Positions 50,347-60,257 are shown, counted from the stretch's first letter. The stretch: DNA of 64,000 nucleotides from an uncultured Dorea sp. (GCA_910578455.1 CAJTQA010000009.1:17897-81896), one strand, 5' to 3'. Notes: a model not told the origin generated them from the letters alone. Translations and numbers: made by a program.

Positions 50347-50382
50347 AGAGAATGCTTTTTAAAAGCAGAGGAGATGTGGATT

Positions 50383-51903
50383 ATGAATGAAGATTATATT
50401 CTGCAGATGAAAGGGATAAATAAAAGCTTTAGCGGAGTGCATGTATTGCATGATGTAAGCTTTGAGATGAGAGCCGGGGAGGTAAGGGCTCTTGCCGGGG
50501 AAAACGGTGCAGGAAAATCCACTCTGATGAAGATTCTGGGAGGTATTTATGACTGTGATTCAGGAGAGATACTGATACAGGGAGAGAAGATCGGCATAGG
50601 CTCCGTGCAGGATGCCAGCAGGCACGGCGTATCTATCATCCATCAGGAAATCGTACTTGTTCAGGACATGACAGTAGGTGAAAATATATTTCTGGGAAGG
50701 GAATTTAAAACCAGGTCAGGATTTGTTGATTTCCGCAGAATATATAAAGAGGCGTCAGAAATTTTAGGAAGGATCGGCCTTGGGGATCTAAGCCCGGATA
50801 CGGTTGTCAGAGAACTGAGCCTGTCACAGCAGCAGATGGTGGAAATTGCGAAAGCACTTTCCGCCAATTCCAGAATTTTAGTGATGGATGAGCCCACCTC
50901 CTCACTGACAGACAGAGAGGTTGAGTTCCTTTTTGACCAGATAAGGGCTTTGAGTAAAAAAGGAGTGTCAATTATCTATATATCCCACAAAATGGATGAG
51001 ATCAACCAGATAGCTGACAGCATTACGATCATGAGGGACGGACGGCATATACTGACAAGACCAATCTGCGGCATCAGCTATGAAGAGATCATACAAAATA
51101 TGGTGGGGCATAAGATAGAGGACTACTATCCGGATTATAAGGTAAAGCCGGGGAAAGAAGTGCTGAGGGTAGAGCATATGACCACGGAGAAGGTGGAGGA
51201 TATAAGCTTTACGCTGTCTGAAGGAGAAATACTGGGAATCACAGGACTGATGGGCGCAGGACGGACGGAGATGGTTAATGCGCTGTTTGGGCTGGAGCCT
51301 GTACTGTCAGGAGAAATCTATCTGGACGGACAGAAAAGCGTGATTCAATCGCCCCGGGAGGCAATGAAAAAGAAGATATCCCTTGTTCCGGAGGACCGGA
51401 AAGAAAAGGGGCTTTTTCTGGAAAACTCCATCTCATTTAATATGACAGTCACTGTAATGGATGAATTCATAAAAGGGATTGCCGTAGACTCAAAAAAGGA
51501 GCAGGAGATCTTAGATGAGTACGTAAATCAGCTCGACATCAAAATGGCAGACACAGAGCAGCTTGTTGTAGAATTGAGCGGGGGCAATCAGCAGAAGGTG
51601 GTGATATCAAAATGGCTTGCGTCAGCACCCAGGATACTGATTCTGGACGAGCCGACCAGAGGCGTAGATGTGGGCGCAAAATCGGATATCTATCATTTGA
51701 TCTGCAAAATAGCAGAAAAGGGAGTTGCAATAATTCTGATTTCGTCAGAGTTGCCGGAGGTTATGAATATGAGTTCCAGAATTGGCGTGATGTGCGAAGG
51801 CCGGCTGGTCAAATTCTTTGAGCCAGACAAGGAGGAGATTACGCAGGAGAAGATCATGCATTATGCGACAGGAGGATATGAACATGAAACTTACAGTCAA
51901 TAG
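50383..51903 (+). CDS. CUT2-type sugar ABC transporter ATPase
   Basis: Double-domain ATPase of 506 residues like MglA/RbsA. Domain one has GENGAGKSTLMKILGG and VMDEPTSSL; domain two has GLMGAGRTEMVNALFG, LSGGNQQKVVISKWL and ILDEPTRGVDVG. ATG 50383 is preferred because the AGAGGAG site abuts the earlier ATG 50374. It overlaps the permease by 20 bp. It powers import of the sugar bound by the lipoprotein encoded upstream. Confidence 0.93.
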   Translation: MNEDYILQMKGINKSFSGVHVLHDVSFEMRAGEVRALAGENGAGKSTLMKILGGIYDCDSGEILIQGEKIGIGSVQDASRHGVSIIHQEIVLVQDMTVGENIFLGREFKTRSGFVDFRRIYKEASEILGRIGLGDLSPDTVVRELSLSQQQMVEIAKALSANSRILVMDEPTSSLTDREVEFLFDQIRALSKKGVSIIYISHKMDEINQIADSITIMRDGRHILTRPICGISYEEIIQNMVGHKIEDYYPDYKVKPGKEVLRVEHMTTEKVEDISFTLSEGEILGITGLMGAGRTEMVNALFGLEPVLSGEIYLDGQKSVIQSPREAMKKKISLVPEDRKEKGLFLENSISFNMTVTVMDEFIKGIAVDSKKEQEILDEYVNQLDIKMADTEQLVVELSGGNQQKVVISKWLASAPRILILDEPTRGVDVGAKSDIYHLICKIAEKGVAIILISSELPEVMNMSSRIGVMCEGRLVKFFEPDKEEITQEKIMHYATGGYEHETYSQ

Positions 51904-52870
51904 CAGTATGGCGAAAAGCCTGCAGAAATTTTTGAAGCGTAACTTTATGATACTGGCCGCTTTGTTTCTGATCGTACTGGCGCTGTCTGTATTTACGGAT
52001 ACTTTTTTGACGGCAGACAATTTACTGTCCGTCATGAGGCAGATTAGTGTGGATGCAGTGCTTGCGTTCGGAATGGGCATGGTATTGATCATCGGATGTA
52101 TTGATTTGTCGGTAGGGAGCGTGCTTGCCTTAAGCGGCTGCGTATGTGTTTCAATGATCGAATCAGGAGTTCCCACAGAGGCTGCCGTAATGATTACGCT
52201 GGCTTTCGGGGCATGCTGCGGAACAGTTAACGGCTTGCTCGCCACATTCACGACGATTCCGAGCTTTATCATAACCCTGGCTACACAGCAGTGTTTCCGG
52301 GGAGCGGCTTACCTGATGACAAACGGAAAATCCATTATGTGCTATGATGAAAAATTCAGCGCCATTGGAACCGGTTACGTAGGGCCGATACCTATTTTAG
52401 GGATTGTGATTGCTGTCTGCCTTATTTTCACCTGTGTCTTGCTCAACAAGACAAGGTTTGGAAGAGGAATGTACGCCATAGGAGGAAACAAGGCGGCGGC
52501 AGTATATGCGGGAATCCAGGTGAAGAAAATCACTACCTGTGTTTATATTTTTACAGGGATTATGAGCGCTATGGCAGGAATTATGCTGTCCTCCAGGGTA
52601 TATTCCGCGCAGCCTACGTCGGGGGCGGGATATGAGTGCAACGCAATTGCGGCGGCCGTACTTGGAGGCGTCAGCTTTAACGGAGGCATCGGAACGGTAG
52701 GAGGCGTGATGATCGGTGTAATGATCATAGGCTTTATGAACAACGGGCTGAACATGCTCCATGTGACATCCTACTGGCAGATTATTGTAAAAGGTCTTCT
52801 CATTCTTATGGCGGTCTATCTTGACACTTTAAGAAATAACCGGAGGCTGCATAAAAAGAAAAGGGGGTAA
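51884..52870 (+). CDS. CUT2-type sugar ABC transporter permease
   Basis: Integral membrane protein of 328 residues resembling RbsC/MglC, with DLSVGSVLALSGCVCVS, NGLLATFTTIPSFIITLATQQ in pieces, GGNKAAAVYAGI and AAAVLGGVSFNGGIGTVGG. ATG 51884 has AGGAGG 8 nt upstream; nearby ATG 51878 is too close to that site. The stop lies 2 bp before the first unknown enzyme gene, so transport and enzyme genes are co-translated closely. Confidence 0.93.
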   Translation: MKLTVNSSMAKSLQKFLKRNFMILAALFLIVLALSVFTDTFLTADNLLSVMRQISVDAVLAFGMGMVLIIGCIDLSVGSVLALSGCVCVSMIESGVPTEAAVMITLAFGACCGTVNGLLATFTTIPSFIITLATQQCFRGAAYLMTNGKSIMCYDEKFSAIGTGYVGPIPILGIVIAVCLIFTCVLLNKTRFGRGMYAIGGNKAAAVYAGIQVKKITTCVYIFTGIMSAMAGIMLSSRVYSAQPTSGAGYECNAIAAAVLGGVSFNGGIGTVGGVMIGVMIIGFMNNGLNMLHVTSYWQIIVKGLLILMAVYLDTLRNNRRLHKKKRG

Positions 52871-52872
52871 CT

Positions 52873-55191
52873 ATGGTTACAGAGCTTAAATTTGTAAAAC
52901 AGTATGAGAAATATTCTGTTTTAATAAAAGGACTTCATAATAACGAGACGGATAAAACGGAAATCTTTCTGGATTTTCCCGTTGTCATGCAGGACATTGC
53001 AGGAGCCGAAAAAAGGCTGCGGTATGACGGCTTTGAAAAGGCGGAGGAAGGGTACCGGGCATGGATAGAGGCGGAAGATTTATATGGAAACAATTACCGC
53101 ATAGAAGATTTCTGGGAAAAGGGCGGGGGTTTCTATAAGCTGAGCAGGGAAGTGTCCTGTACAGAATGTCAAAAGGAGACAGGCATACGCCTGGCCTCTG
53201 AGCTGCGCTGCCGGGATTTTAAGGCGGAATCCCTTGATGATTATGGATTTATCATACCGGGCGCGCTGTATAATAAGAATGATACGGACGAGGACGGAAC
53301 AGACGACTATCTGGGAACCTACAGCCAGGATTACAAGGATGACCGGAATCCGTCGTTGTCTGTTACAGCTTTTGGGCGTAAAGGCAAAAGTTTTGTATCT
53401 CTTATCAGGGGAGACCAGCCTGGGCAGGATGAGACAATAACGCGTGAACAGATAAAGAAACGCCATTTTATACACAGGACAGATATCGGCTCCCTTGGGG
53501 TAGCGCCGTCTATGTACTGCGTGCAGGAAGTTGTCTTAAGATGCGATTATCCGTTTTATGAAAGAAATTCCTTCTGCCTGAATGTGGATGGCTCGGAATG
53601 GGCTGCGTATAAGGAGATAGGAAAAGGCACCGCTTTTAAAATGACATACCTGATACTGGCAGGCGAGGCTGAGAATCTTACGGACGCATCCTGGAAGACT
53701 ACATGTTTCCAGATGAAACGCATTTTAGATCCGGAGGTAAAACTGCCGTTTACGCTTGAAGAGGCGAGGCGTTGCCGGCGGGAAATGGTTCATGGCAGTT
53801 TCCGGGAATTTCCTGATAAAAAAGGAAGTCCTGCGGGGTATTTTATTCATTTTTCTCCCCGGAGCCATTATGGGGAGCAGAATCTGCTGGAATATGGTTT
53901 CTGCGGGGCGCAGACCCTTCTCAGCCTGGACATGCTGGTGGCGGCAAAAGAATACAAATCTGAAGAATACAGGGAAAGGGCGCTGAAAACTGTAGATTAT
54001 TTTGTGGGGAACTGCATAGACGAGTCAGGGTTTCCAAATGGAATCTACAATGTAGATAAGGAAGAATATGTATATTGGTGGACCGGGATCTTATTCCCGT
54101 TTCAGTATTCGGATGACAGGGATGAACTGGAAGGATATCTGGGGAACCAGGTTGTAAGCTCTCTGATGGAGATTGCGGACGGACTTAGAGGAATAAAAGG
54201 AAATTACTGCAGGTCTATGGTGGACGCCATGCACTATCTGATGAAGTGCTACTTGTTTGAGAAGGAAAACGGGCAGGAGCATCCCGGATGGCTGGAGGCG
54301 GTTATCAGGTTCTGCGATAAGCTGTTGCTGATCCAGAATGAAAATGGTTCGTGGAACAGAGGATATACGATGGACGGGAAACCTTTGACAGCCCCGCCGC
54401 AATGGTTCGGTGCGACGGAGAAGGAACAGGGCTCGGGGGCAATCTTCCCGGCACAGCTTTTGACGGAGCTTTATAAATATACAAAAGAAGAAAAATATCT
54501 GGAGGCATCTAAAAGGGCAGCGGATTTTGTGTATAAAAATTATGTGGAAGATGTGGCATATATTGGCGGCTTGAATGATACGACCCATAGAAAGTCAGTG
54601 AAAATAGATGCGGTAGGCGTCATGTTTGCCATGCGTACCATGCTTTGCGTCTATGAGCAGACAAAGGAAGAAAGGCTGCTTTTTGGTGCTCGCGACGCGG
54701 CACGTATTCTTGGAAGCTGGACATACCTGTGGAATATTCCCTTTGATAAAGAGACACTGCTCGGAAAGCATGGGTTCAAGACAACGGGCTGGGCATGTTG
54801 TGATGTGATTCCAGCGGGCAGCTATGTGGATTGTGAGTTTGTTGAATTTATCCCGGAATTGCTGCGTATTGCAGAGTATTGCCAGGACGAAGAGCTGGCG
54901 GTGCTGGGAAGGATCGTGACCAGAGGGATGCAGCATGGGCTGTCCATGCCCCAGAATATGTATGGCTATTCCATGCCGGGAGTGCAGTGCGAAGGCTATA
55001 TGACCTCCCTGTGGCTTGCGGATACAGAGTACAAAGGATTTTCCGGCGCAGCCGCTAAAAATAAGGGCGACGACAATGATACCTGCAATGGGCTTGTAAA
55101 TGGCCAGGCGCTGCTTAATCTGGACTATTTGTCGCAAGCCTATGGAACGATGGATTTTGAGAAAATCATCCGTCAGATTATTTCAGCATAA
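52873..55191 (+). CDS. Uncharacterised ~770-residue putative carbohydrate-active enzyme, copy A
   Basis: I recognise no family. The 772-residue protein lacks a signal peptide. Residues ~1-280 look beta-rich and contain an Asp-rich loop, NKNDTDEDGTDDY, like a calcium-binding turn. Residues ~290-770 are helical repeats with aromatic patches typical of an (alpha/alpha)6 barrel: VYWWTGILFPFQY, QNENGSWNRGY (~488), TTGWACCDVIPAGSYVDCEF, PGVQCEGYMTSLWLADTEY and KGDDNDTCNG (~732). This layout recalls glycoside hydrolases with an N-terminal beta-sandwich. It is closely related to the protein encoded at 56829, with a GH43 gene between them. Confidence 0.85.
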   Translation: MVTELKFVKQYEKYSVLIKGLHNNETDKTEIFLDFPVVMQDIAGAEKRLRYDGFEKAEEGYRAWIEAEDLYGNNYRIEDFWEKGGGFYKLSREVSCTECQKETGIRLASELRCRDFKAESLDDYGFIIPGALYNKNDTDEDGTDDYLGTYSQDYKDDRNPSLSVTAFGRKGKSFVSLIRGDQPGQDETITREQIKKRHFIHRTDIGSLGVAPSMYCVQEVVLRCDYPFYERNSFCLNVDGSEWAAYKEIGKGTAFKMTYLILAGEAENLTDASWKTTCFQMKRILDPEVKLPFTLEEARRCRREMVHGSFREFPDKKGSPAGYFIHFSPRSHYGEQNLLEYGFCGAQTLLSLDMLVAAKEYKSEEYRERALKTVDYFVGNCIDESGFPNGIYNVDKEEYVYWWTGILFPFQYSDDRDELEGYLGNQVVSSLMEIADGLRGIKGNYCRSMVDAMHYLMKCYLFEKENGQEHPGWLEAVIRFCDKLLLIQNENGSWNRGYTMDGKPLTAPPQWFGATEKEQGSGAIFPAQLLTELYKYTKEEKYLEASKRAADFVYKNYVEDVAYIGGLNDTTHRKSVKIDAVGVMFAMRTMLCVYEQTKEERLLFGARDAARILGSWTYLWNIPFDKETLLGKHGFKTTGWACCDVIPAGSYVDCEFVEFIPELLRIAEYCQDEELAVLGRIVTRGMQHGLSMPQNMYGYSMPGVQCEGYMTSLWLADTEYKGFSGAAAKNKGDDNDTCNGLVNGQALLNLDYLSQAYGTMDFEKIIRQIISA

Positions 55192-55205
55192 AAAGGAGAG
55201 GCGTA

Positions 55206-56807
55206 ATGACAGAAATGATTAAGAATCCGATTTTGCCGGGGTTTCACCCAGACCCATGCATTGTGAGGGCAGGAGACGATTACTATATAGCGACTTCGAC
55301 GTTTCAGTGGTTTCCGGGAGTTGAGATCTATCACAGCAGAGATCTGGCGCACTGGCAATTTGTGGGGCGCCCATTGGATGAGAAACGATTGCTGGATATG
55401 ACAGGAGTTCCTGATTCGGGGGGCGTTTGGGCCCCCTGCCTGACCTATGACGATGGAATGTTTTATCTTGTATATTCAAACATGAAGGCTTACCGGAATT
55501 ATCATAAGGATGTGGATAATTTCCTGACGGTAAGCAAAAGCATACACGGACCATGGTCTGATCCTGTTTTTCTTAACAGCAGCGGTTTTGACCCTTCTAT
55601 GTTTCATGACGACGACGGAAAAAAATATGTACTGAACCAGCTCTGGGACCACAGGGATAAAGAACACTCATTTGATGGAATCGTACTGCAGGAATATGAT
55701 GCAGAGAACAGGTGCATGAAGGGCTCGCCGGTACAGATATTTAAAGGAAGTGAAATTGGCTTAACAGAAGGCCCCCATCTGTATAAAATAGACGGGAAGT
55801 ATTATCTTTTTTGTGCAGAGGGCGGAACATTTTACAGCCATGCGGTGACTGTCGCACGGTCAGAGAAAATTGAAGGGCCTTATGAAATATCGCCTTACAA
55901 CCCGCTGCTTACATCCTATGGGCATCCGGGGCTCAGGCTGCAGAAATGCGGGCACGGAAGCCTTGTAATGACACAGGAGAAGGAATGGTATCTTGTCCAT
56001 CTGTGCGCTCGTCCGAACGGGAATGGCGGCCGGTGCATGCTTGGAAGGGAGACTGCTATCCAGAAACTGAGAATGACAGAGGATGGATGGTTTGTCATTG
56101 ATCATGCATCCGGGCTTCCGCAGGAGGAGGTCGAGGCTCCGGCTCTTGAGGGGGATTATGCGGAGGAAAAGAAAGTCAGGTATGTATTTCCGGAAAGGCT
56201 GCCGGATAAGTTCCAGAATCTGCGGATTCCGCTGGGCAGGAACTATCTGGATTTTAATAAAAGCAAAAAGTCCGTTATCTTGTACGGCAAAGAATCAATG
56301 GAATCCTTACATACGCAGAGCCTGATAGGGATAAGAAGAGAGCATTTTGATTTTCTGGCGGAGACAAAGATTGACTTCCGGCCGGTAAATTACCAGCAGT
56401 CGGCAGGCATGGCGCTGTACTATGACACGACAAATTATTTCTATCTGAGCATTACGTGGGAAGAAGAAAAGGGGCGTATGCTTTCGCTGCAGGCCTGTGA
56501 CCACGGGGTGATCCAAAACGCAGGGAAGATATATGGGCTGCCAAAAGAGCCCCATAGCATATGGATGAGGATGATTGTGAAAAACAGTAAAGCGCAGTTT
56601 TACTGGTCCGGAGACGGAGACAGCTTTTTCCCGGTTGGAGAGATTTTGGACGCCACGCAGCTGTCAGATGACTATTATGACGAGAAAAAGCATGGGCTGA
56701 GATTTACAGGCACTTTTATCGTTCTTTGCTGTCAGGATACTTCAGGGCAGCGCTGCCCGGCAGAATTTGAGTATCTGGTGTATGAGCCGGAGGTTGGTGC
56801 GCTATAA
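55206..56807 (+). CDS. Glycoside hydrolase family 43, beta-xylosidase/arabinosidase-like
   Basis: A 533-residue cytoplasmic enzyme. The five-bladed propeller has catalytic base Asp16 (GFHPDPCIV), Asp129 (SSGFDPSMF) and general acid Glu188 (LTEGPHLYK). Residues ~330-525 form the C-terminal beta-sandwich of XynB-type enzymes (QSAGMALYYDTTNYFYLSI in pieces). Such enzymes release xylose or arabinose from short oligosaccharides. No signal peptide is present, so it acts on imported substrate. AAAGGAGAGG precedes the ATG. It lies 14 bp after copy A and 21 bp before copy B of the unknown pair. Confidence 0.93.
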   Translation: MTEMIKNPILPGFHPDPCIVRAGDDYYIATSTFQWFPGVEIYHSRDLAHWQFVGRPLDEKRLLDMTGVPDSGGVWAPCLTYDDGMFYLVYSNMKAYRNYHKDVDNFLTVSKSIHGPWSDPVFLNSSGFDPSMFHDDDGKKYVLNQLWDHRDKEHSFDGIVLQEYDAENRCMKGSPVQIFKGSEIGLTEGPHLYKIDGKYYLFCAEGGTFYSHAVTVARSEKIEGPYEISPYNPLLTSYGHPGLRLQKCGHGSLVMTQEKEWYLVHLCARPNGNGGRCMLGRETAIQKLRMTEDGWFVIDHASGLPQEEVEAPALEGDYAEEKKVRYVFPERLPDKFQNLRIPLGRNYLDFNKSKKSVILYGKESMESLHTQSLIGIRREHFDFLAETKIDFRPVNYQQSAGMALYYDTTNYFYLSITWEEEKGRMLSLQACDHGVIQNAGKIYGLPKEPHSIWMRMIVKNSKAQFYWSGDGDSFFPVGEILDATQLSDDYYDEKKHGLRFTGTFIVLCCQDTSGQRCPAEFEYLVYEPEVGAL

Positions 56808-56828
56808 CCTAAAGAAAGGAGAACAGAT

Positions 56829-59159
56829 ATGAGCATAAGCCTTAAATGGATAAGGCAGTATGAAAAATATTCTCTGGGAATCACAGTTAAAGGCCTGAAA
56901 GAAGAGGGAGGCTCCGAACTAAATGTGTTTCTAGACTTTCCGGTTGTGCTGACGGACATAGGGGGTGCAGGGAAAAAACTCCGTTATGATGCCTGCCAAA
57001 ACTCCGGCGGGGAATATTGCGGCAAGGCGGAAACAGAAGATTTGCATGGGAACCGCTACAGTATAACGGATGTCTGGAAGATAAGAGAAAATTGCTGCAC
57101 GTTAGAGAGAAGGGTGGAGTGTACCTGCTGTGTGAAGGAAACAGGAATCCGGCTGACTACAGAATTTAGATGCAGGGGAAAGAAGGAAAAGACATTCGAT
57201 GACTACCAGTTTGTCATCCCGGGCGCTTTTTATAACAAAAACGATACAGACGGAGACGGGGCGGAGGACTATCAGGGCACATACAGGCAGGACTATAAGG
57301 ATGACAGAAATCCATCCTTGTCGGTGACATCATATGCCAAGGCCAGCAGGCGCTTTTTATCTCTTATAAGGGCGGATTTGCCTCAGAGGGATAAAACAGT
57401 TACCCGCCAGCAGATAAATGCAAGGCGCTTTATTCACGATACGGATATCGGCTCTCTGGGAATGTCGCCGTCGGAATATCATGGGGGAGAATATATTCTG
57501 CGCTGTGATTATCCGTTTTTTGAAAGAAATTCGTTCTGCCTGAACGTTGACGGCTCGGGCTGGTCGGCATACCGAAAAGTAAAGCAGGGAAGCGTACTTT
57601 CAATGTCGTATATGCTGTATGGCGGGGAGGCGCAGAATCTTACAGAAGCGTCTTGGAATACAACTGCTTTTCAGACAGACAGGCTGCTATGTGAAGACGC
57701 AGGCCTTAAGTTCTCTCTGGAAGAGGCAAGAGAGCACCGGAGAAGGATGATCCTCCAAAGTTATAAGGAATTCCCGGAAAAGAAAGGGAATCCGGCGGGC
57801 TATTTTGTGCATTTTTCCCCGCGGCAGGGGTATGGCAGACAGAATATCCTGGAGTATGGATTTACCGGCGCACAGACATTGCTGGCGTACGATATGCTGT
57901 CAGCGTCGTGGGAAGAATCGGAAACCCGGCCAGAAATGGCCGGACAGTACAGAAAGACCGCATTAAAGACGCTGGAATATTTTGCGGGATACTGCATTGA
58001 AGACTCCGGGTTTCCCAAGGGGATATACCATGTAGATAAGGAGAAGACAGTATACTGGTGGACAGGAATTTTACTTCCCTTTCAATATTCTGGCGACAGG
58101 AAAGAGCTGGAAAAGTATTTGGGGAGCCAGATTGTAGATTCTCTCATGAATATAGCCGGAGAGCTTGGAATCATAAAAGGAAATTACTGCAGGTCCATGA
58201 CGGATGCAATGTATTATCTCATGAAGTCATATCTGCTGGAGCAAAGGAACGGATATGACCATGCAGAATGGCTTCATGCAGTCGTGAACTTCTGCGACGC
58301 ATTGCTTTCCGTGCAGAATGAAAACGGTTCATGGAACAGAGGATATACGATGGAAGGCAAAGCCTTAAGAAGCCCGGTGCAATGGTTCGGACACTCCGAA
58401 AAAGAGCAGGGGTCGGGCGTTATCTTTCCCATCCCCCTGCTGACAGAACTTTACAGGCACACAGGGCAGGAAAAGTATTTGGCGTCTGCAAGGAAGGCGG
58501 CAGGATTTATCCGGAAACATTATATTCAGGAGGGTGTTTATATAGGGGGCATTAATGATACTTCACACAAGAAATCTGTAAAGATAGATGCGGCTGCGGC
58601 AATGTTTGCCATGAGGAGCATGCTTTTTCTCTACGAACAGGACGGGGAGGAGCAATATCTTACGGACGCGTGCGATGCCGCCAGGATACTGGCAAGCTGG
58701 GTCTATCTGTGGGATATTCCTTTTGATGAGGGAACGCTGCTTGGAGGCCATGGTTTTAAGACGACAGGCTGGGCAGGGTGTGATGTGATCCCTGCGGGCA
58801 GCTATGTGGACTGCTCCTTTCAGGAGGTTGTGCCGGAGTTTTTAAGGATTGCCAAATACTGTGGAGACACCAGGCTTTTAAGGATTGCCAGGGCTGTTAC
58901 CGAAGGGATGCAGCAAGGCCTGTCATCTCCTGAGGACATGTATGGCTATGCCATGCCGGGAGTGCAGTGCGAAGGCTATATGACCTCCCTGTGGCTGGCG
59001 GATACGGAGTACGGGGAGTTTTCCGGGGCTGCGGCAAAAAACAAGGGGGATGATAACGATACCTGCAATGGTTTTGTAAATGGAATGGCTTTGCTGAACC
59101 TGGATTATCTGAAGGGAAAATACGGAATGCTTGAAACCGAAAAGATTTTTTCGATTTAA
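56829..59159 (+). CDS. Uncharacterised ~775-residue putative carbohydrate-active enzyme, copy B
   Basis: A 776-residue paralogue of the protein encoded at 52873, alignable along its whole length, with the C-terminal half mostly identical by eye. Shared motifs are NKNDTDGDGAEDY, DYKDDRNPSLSVT, CDYPFFERNSFCLNVDGS, VYWWTGI, QNENGSWNRGY, HGFKTTGWAGCDVIPAGSY, PGVQCEGYMTSLWLADTEY and KGDDNDTCNG. No signal peptide. AAAGGAG precedes the ATG. Retention of both copies around one GH43 gene suggests different linkages or a heteromeric enzyme. Function unknown. Confidence 0.85.
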   Translation: MSISLKWIRQYEKYSLGITVKGLKEEGGSELNVFLDFPVVLTDIGGAGKKLRYDACQNSGGEYCGKAETEDLHGNRYSITDVWKIRENCCTLERRVECTCCVKETGIRLTTEFRCRGKKEKTFDDYQFVIPGAFYNKNDTDGDGAEDYQGTYRQDYKDDRNPSLSVTSYAKASRRFLSLIRADLPQRDKTVTRQQINARRFIHDTDIGSLGMSPSEYHGGEYILRCDYPFFERNSFCLNVDGSGWSAYRKVKQGSVLSMSYMLYGGEAQNLTEASWNTTAFQTDRLLCEDAGLKFSLEEAREHRRRMILQSYKEFPEKKGNPAGYFVHFSPRQGYGRQNILEYGFTGAQTLLAYDMLSASWEESETRPEMAGQYRKTALKTLEYFAGYCIEDSGFPKGIYHVDKEKTVYWWTGILLPFQYSGDRKELEKYLGSQIVDSLMNIAGELGIIKGNYCRSMTDAMYYLMKSYLLEQRNGYDHAEWLHAVVNFCDALLSVQNENGSWNRGYTMEGKALRSPVQWFGHSEKEQGSGVIFPIPLLTELYRHTGQEKYLASARKAAGFIRKHYIQEGVYIGGINDTSHKKSVKIDAAAAMFAMRSMLFLYEQDGEEQYLTDACDAARILASWVYLWDIPFDEGTLLGGHGFKTTGWAGCDVIPAGSYVDCSFQEVVPEFLRIAKYCGDTRLLRIARAVTEGMQQGLSSPEDMYGYAMPGVQCEGYMTSLWLADTEYGEFSGAAAKNKGDDNDTCNGFVNGMALLNLDYLKGKYGMLETEKIFSI

Positions 59160-59180
59160 GGTTAAGATTGCCCAAATACG

Positions 59181-59189
59181 TGATATAAT
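59181..59189 (+). promoter_or_regulatory. Extended -10 promoter for the LacI gene
   Basis: TGA directly before a perfect TATAAT (59184-59189) forms an extended -10 element 43 bp upstream of the LacI start. No good -35 is seen. Confidence 0.55.
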
Positions 59190-59231
59190 AGAAAGCGGAA
59201 ATAAATTGATCATACAGGCGGGGAATCATAT

Positions 59232-60257
59232 ATGGTTACAATTAAGAAGATAGCAGAAATAGCAGGCGTGTCAAGAGGAACGGTGGACAGGGTTTTAAAT
59301 AACCGTCCGGGAGTAAATGCAAATACATACCAAAAGGTGAAGGAGATCGCGGACAGGCTTGGCTATGAGCCGAATATGGCAGGACAGATGCTGGCTGCCA
59401 GAAAGAAAAAGATCAGGCTCGGGTTTATTGTGTGCGACACGCCGGTGGATGTGTTTTTTTCAGATGTGTACCAGGCGGCAAGAAAAAAGGCGGAGGAACT
59501 GAAGACTTATGGCGTTACCGTGAAGTTTTACCTGATAAAGGAGCTGTCGGATCAATTCATTGAACCCCTGCTTGCCCAGACGGAGGAAGACGATCTGGAT
59601 GGGATTGCGCTGCTGCCGCTTAAGATGAATTCGATTGAGGCATTTGTAAAACGGATGGAGGAAAAGAACGTTCCCATGGTTTTTTTCAATCTTGATATGG
59701 AGGGAACTTTGAGGCTATCCTATGTCGGCTGCGATTACTACGCGTCAGGCCGCGTCGCGGCAGGGCTGACAGCCTTGGCGGTCAGGGAGAGAGGGAAGAT
59801 TGCCGTGTCAACCAATTTTGACCAGATATCCCCGTCGTTCCGGCAGAGGCTTGAGGGCTTTCTCGGAGAGCTGGACAGGGAATATCCGGACATTCAAATT
59901 GTGAACCGGGATTTTGATTTTGTATTTCAGCAGGGTGATTATGAGAACATCTTGGAGATTGTAAGGAAGAATCCGGACCTGGAGGCATTGTATGTTGTAA
60001 ACCCGGGGGATTACAGCATATGTGAAAAGATATCTGAACTGGATAAAGAAAAAAAGATAAAGATAATCACAAACGACATTATCCAGAAACAGAAAAGCCT
60101 GATGGACAGGGGAATCATTGTGGCAACAATAGGGCAGCAGCCGGAAAAACAGGGAGCGCTGCCGCTGCAGATTCTGTATGACTATATTGGATTGGGAATC
60201 GTTCCGAAGGAGAAGTATTTGACAGAGCTTTCTATTCGCATTAAACAGAATATTTGA
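59232..60257 (+). CDS. LacI family regulator of the GH43 operon
   Basis: A 341-residue repressor with helix-turn-helix TIKKIAEIAGVSRGTVDRVLNNRPGVN and hinge YEPNMAGQMLAARKKKIRLGFIVCD. The effector domain belongs to the ribose-binding type (DLDGIALLPLK, VPMVFFNLDMEG, GCDYYASGRVAAGL). Its position after the second sugar operon, with its own promoter, points to local control by the imported sugar. Immediately after its stop lies a decayed transposase fragment. Confidence 0.92.
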   Translation: MVTIKKIAEIAGVSRGTVDRVLNNRPGVNANTYQKVKEIADRLGYEPNMAGQMLAARKKKIRLGFIVCDTPVDVFFSDVYQAARKKAEELKTYGVTVKFYLIKELSDQFIEPLLAQTEEDDLDGIALLPLKMNSIEAFVKRMEEKNVPMVFFNLDMEGTLRLSYVGCDYYASGRVAAGLTALAVRERGKIAVSTNFDQISPSFRQRLEGFLGELDREYPDIQIVNRDFDFVFQQGDYENILEIVRKNPDLEALYVVNPGDYSICEKISELDKEKKIKIITNDIIQKQKSLMDRGIIVATIGQQPEKQGALPLQILYDYIGLGIVPKEKYLTELSIRIKQNI

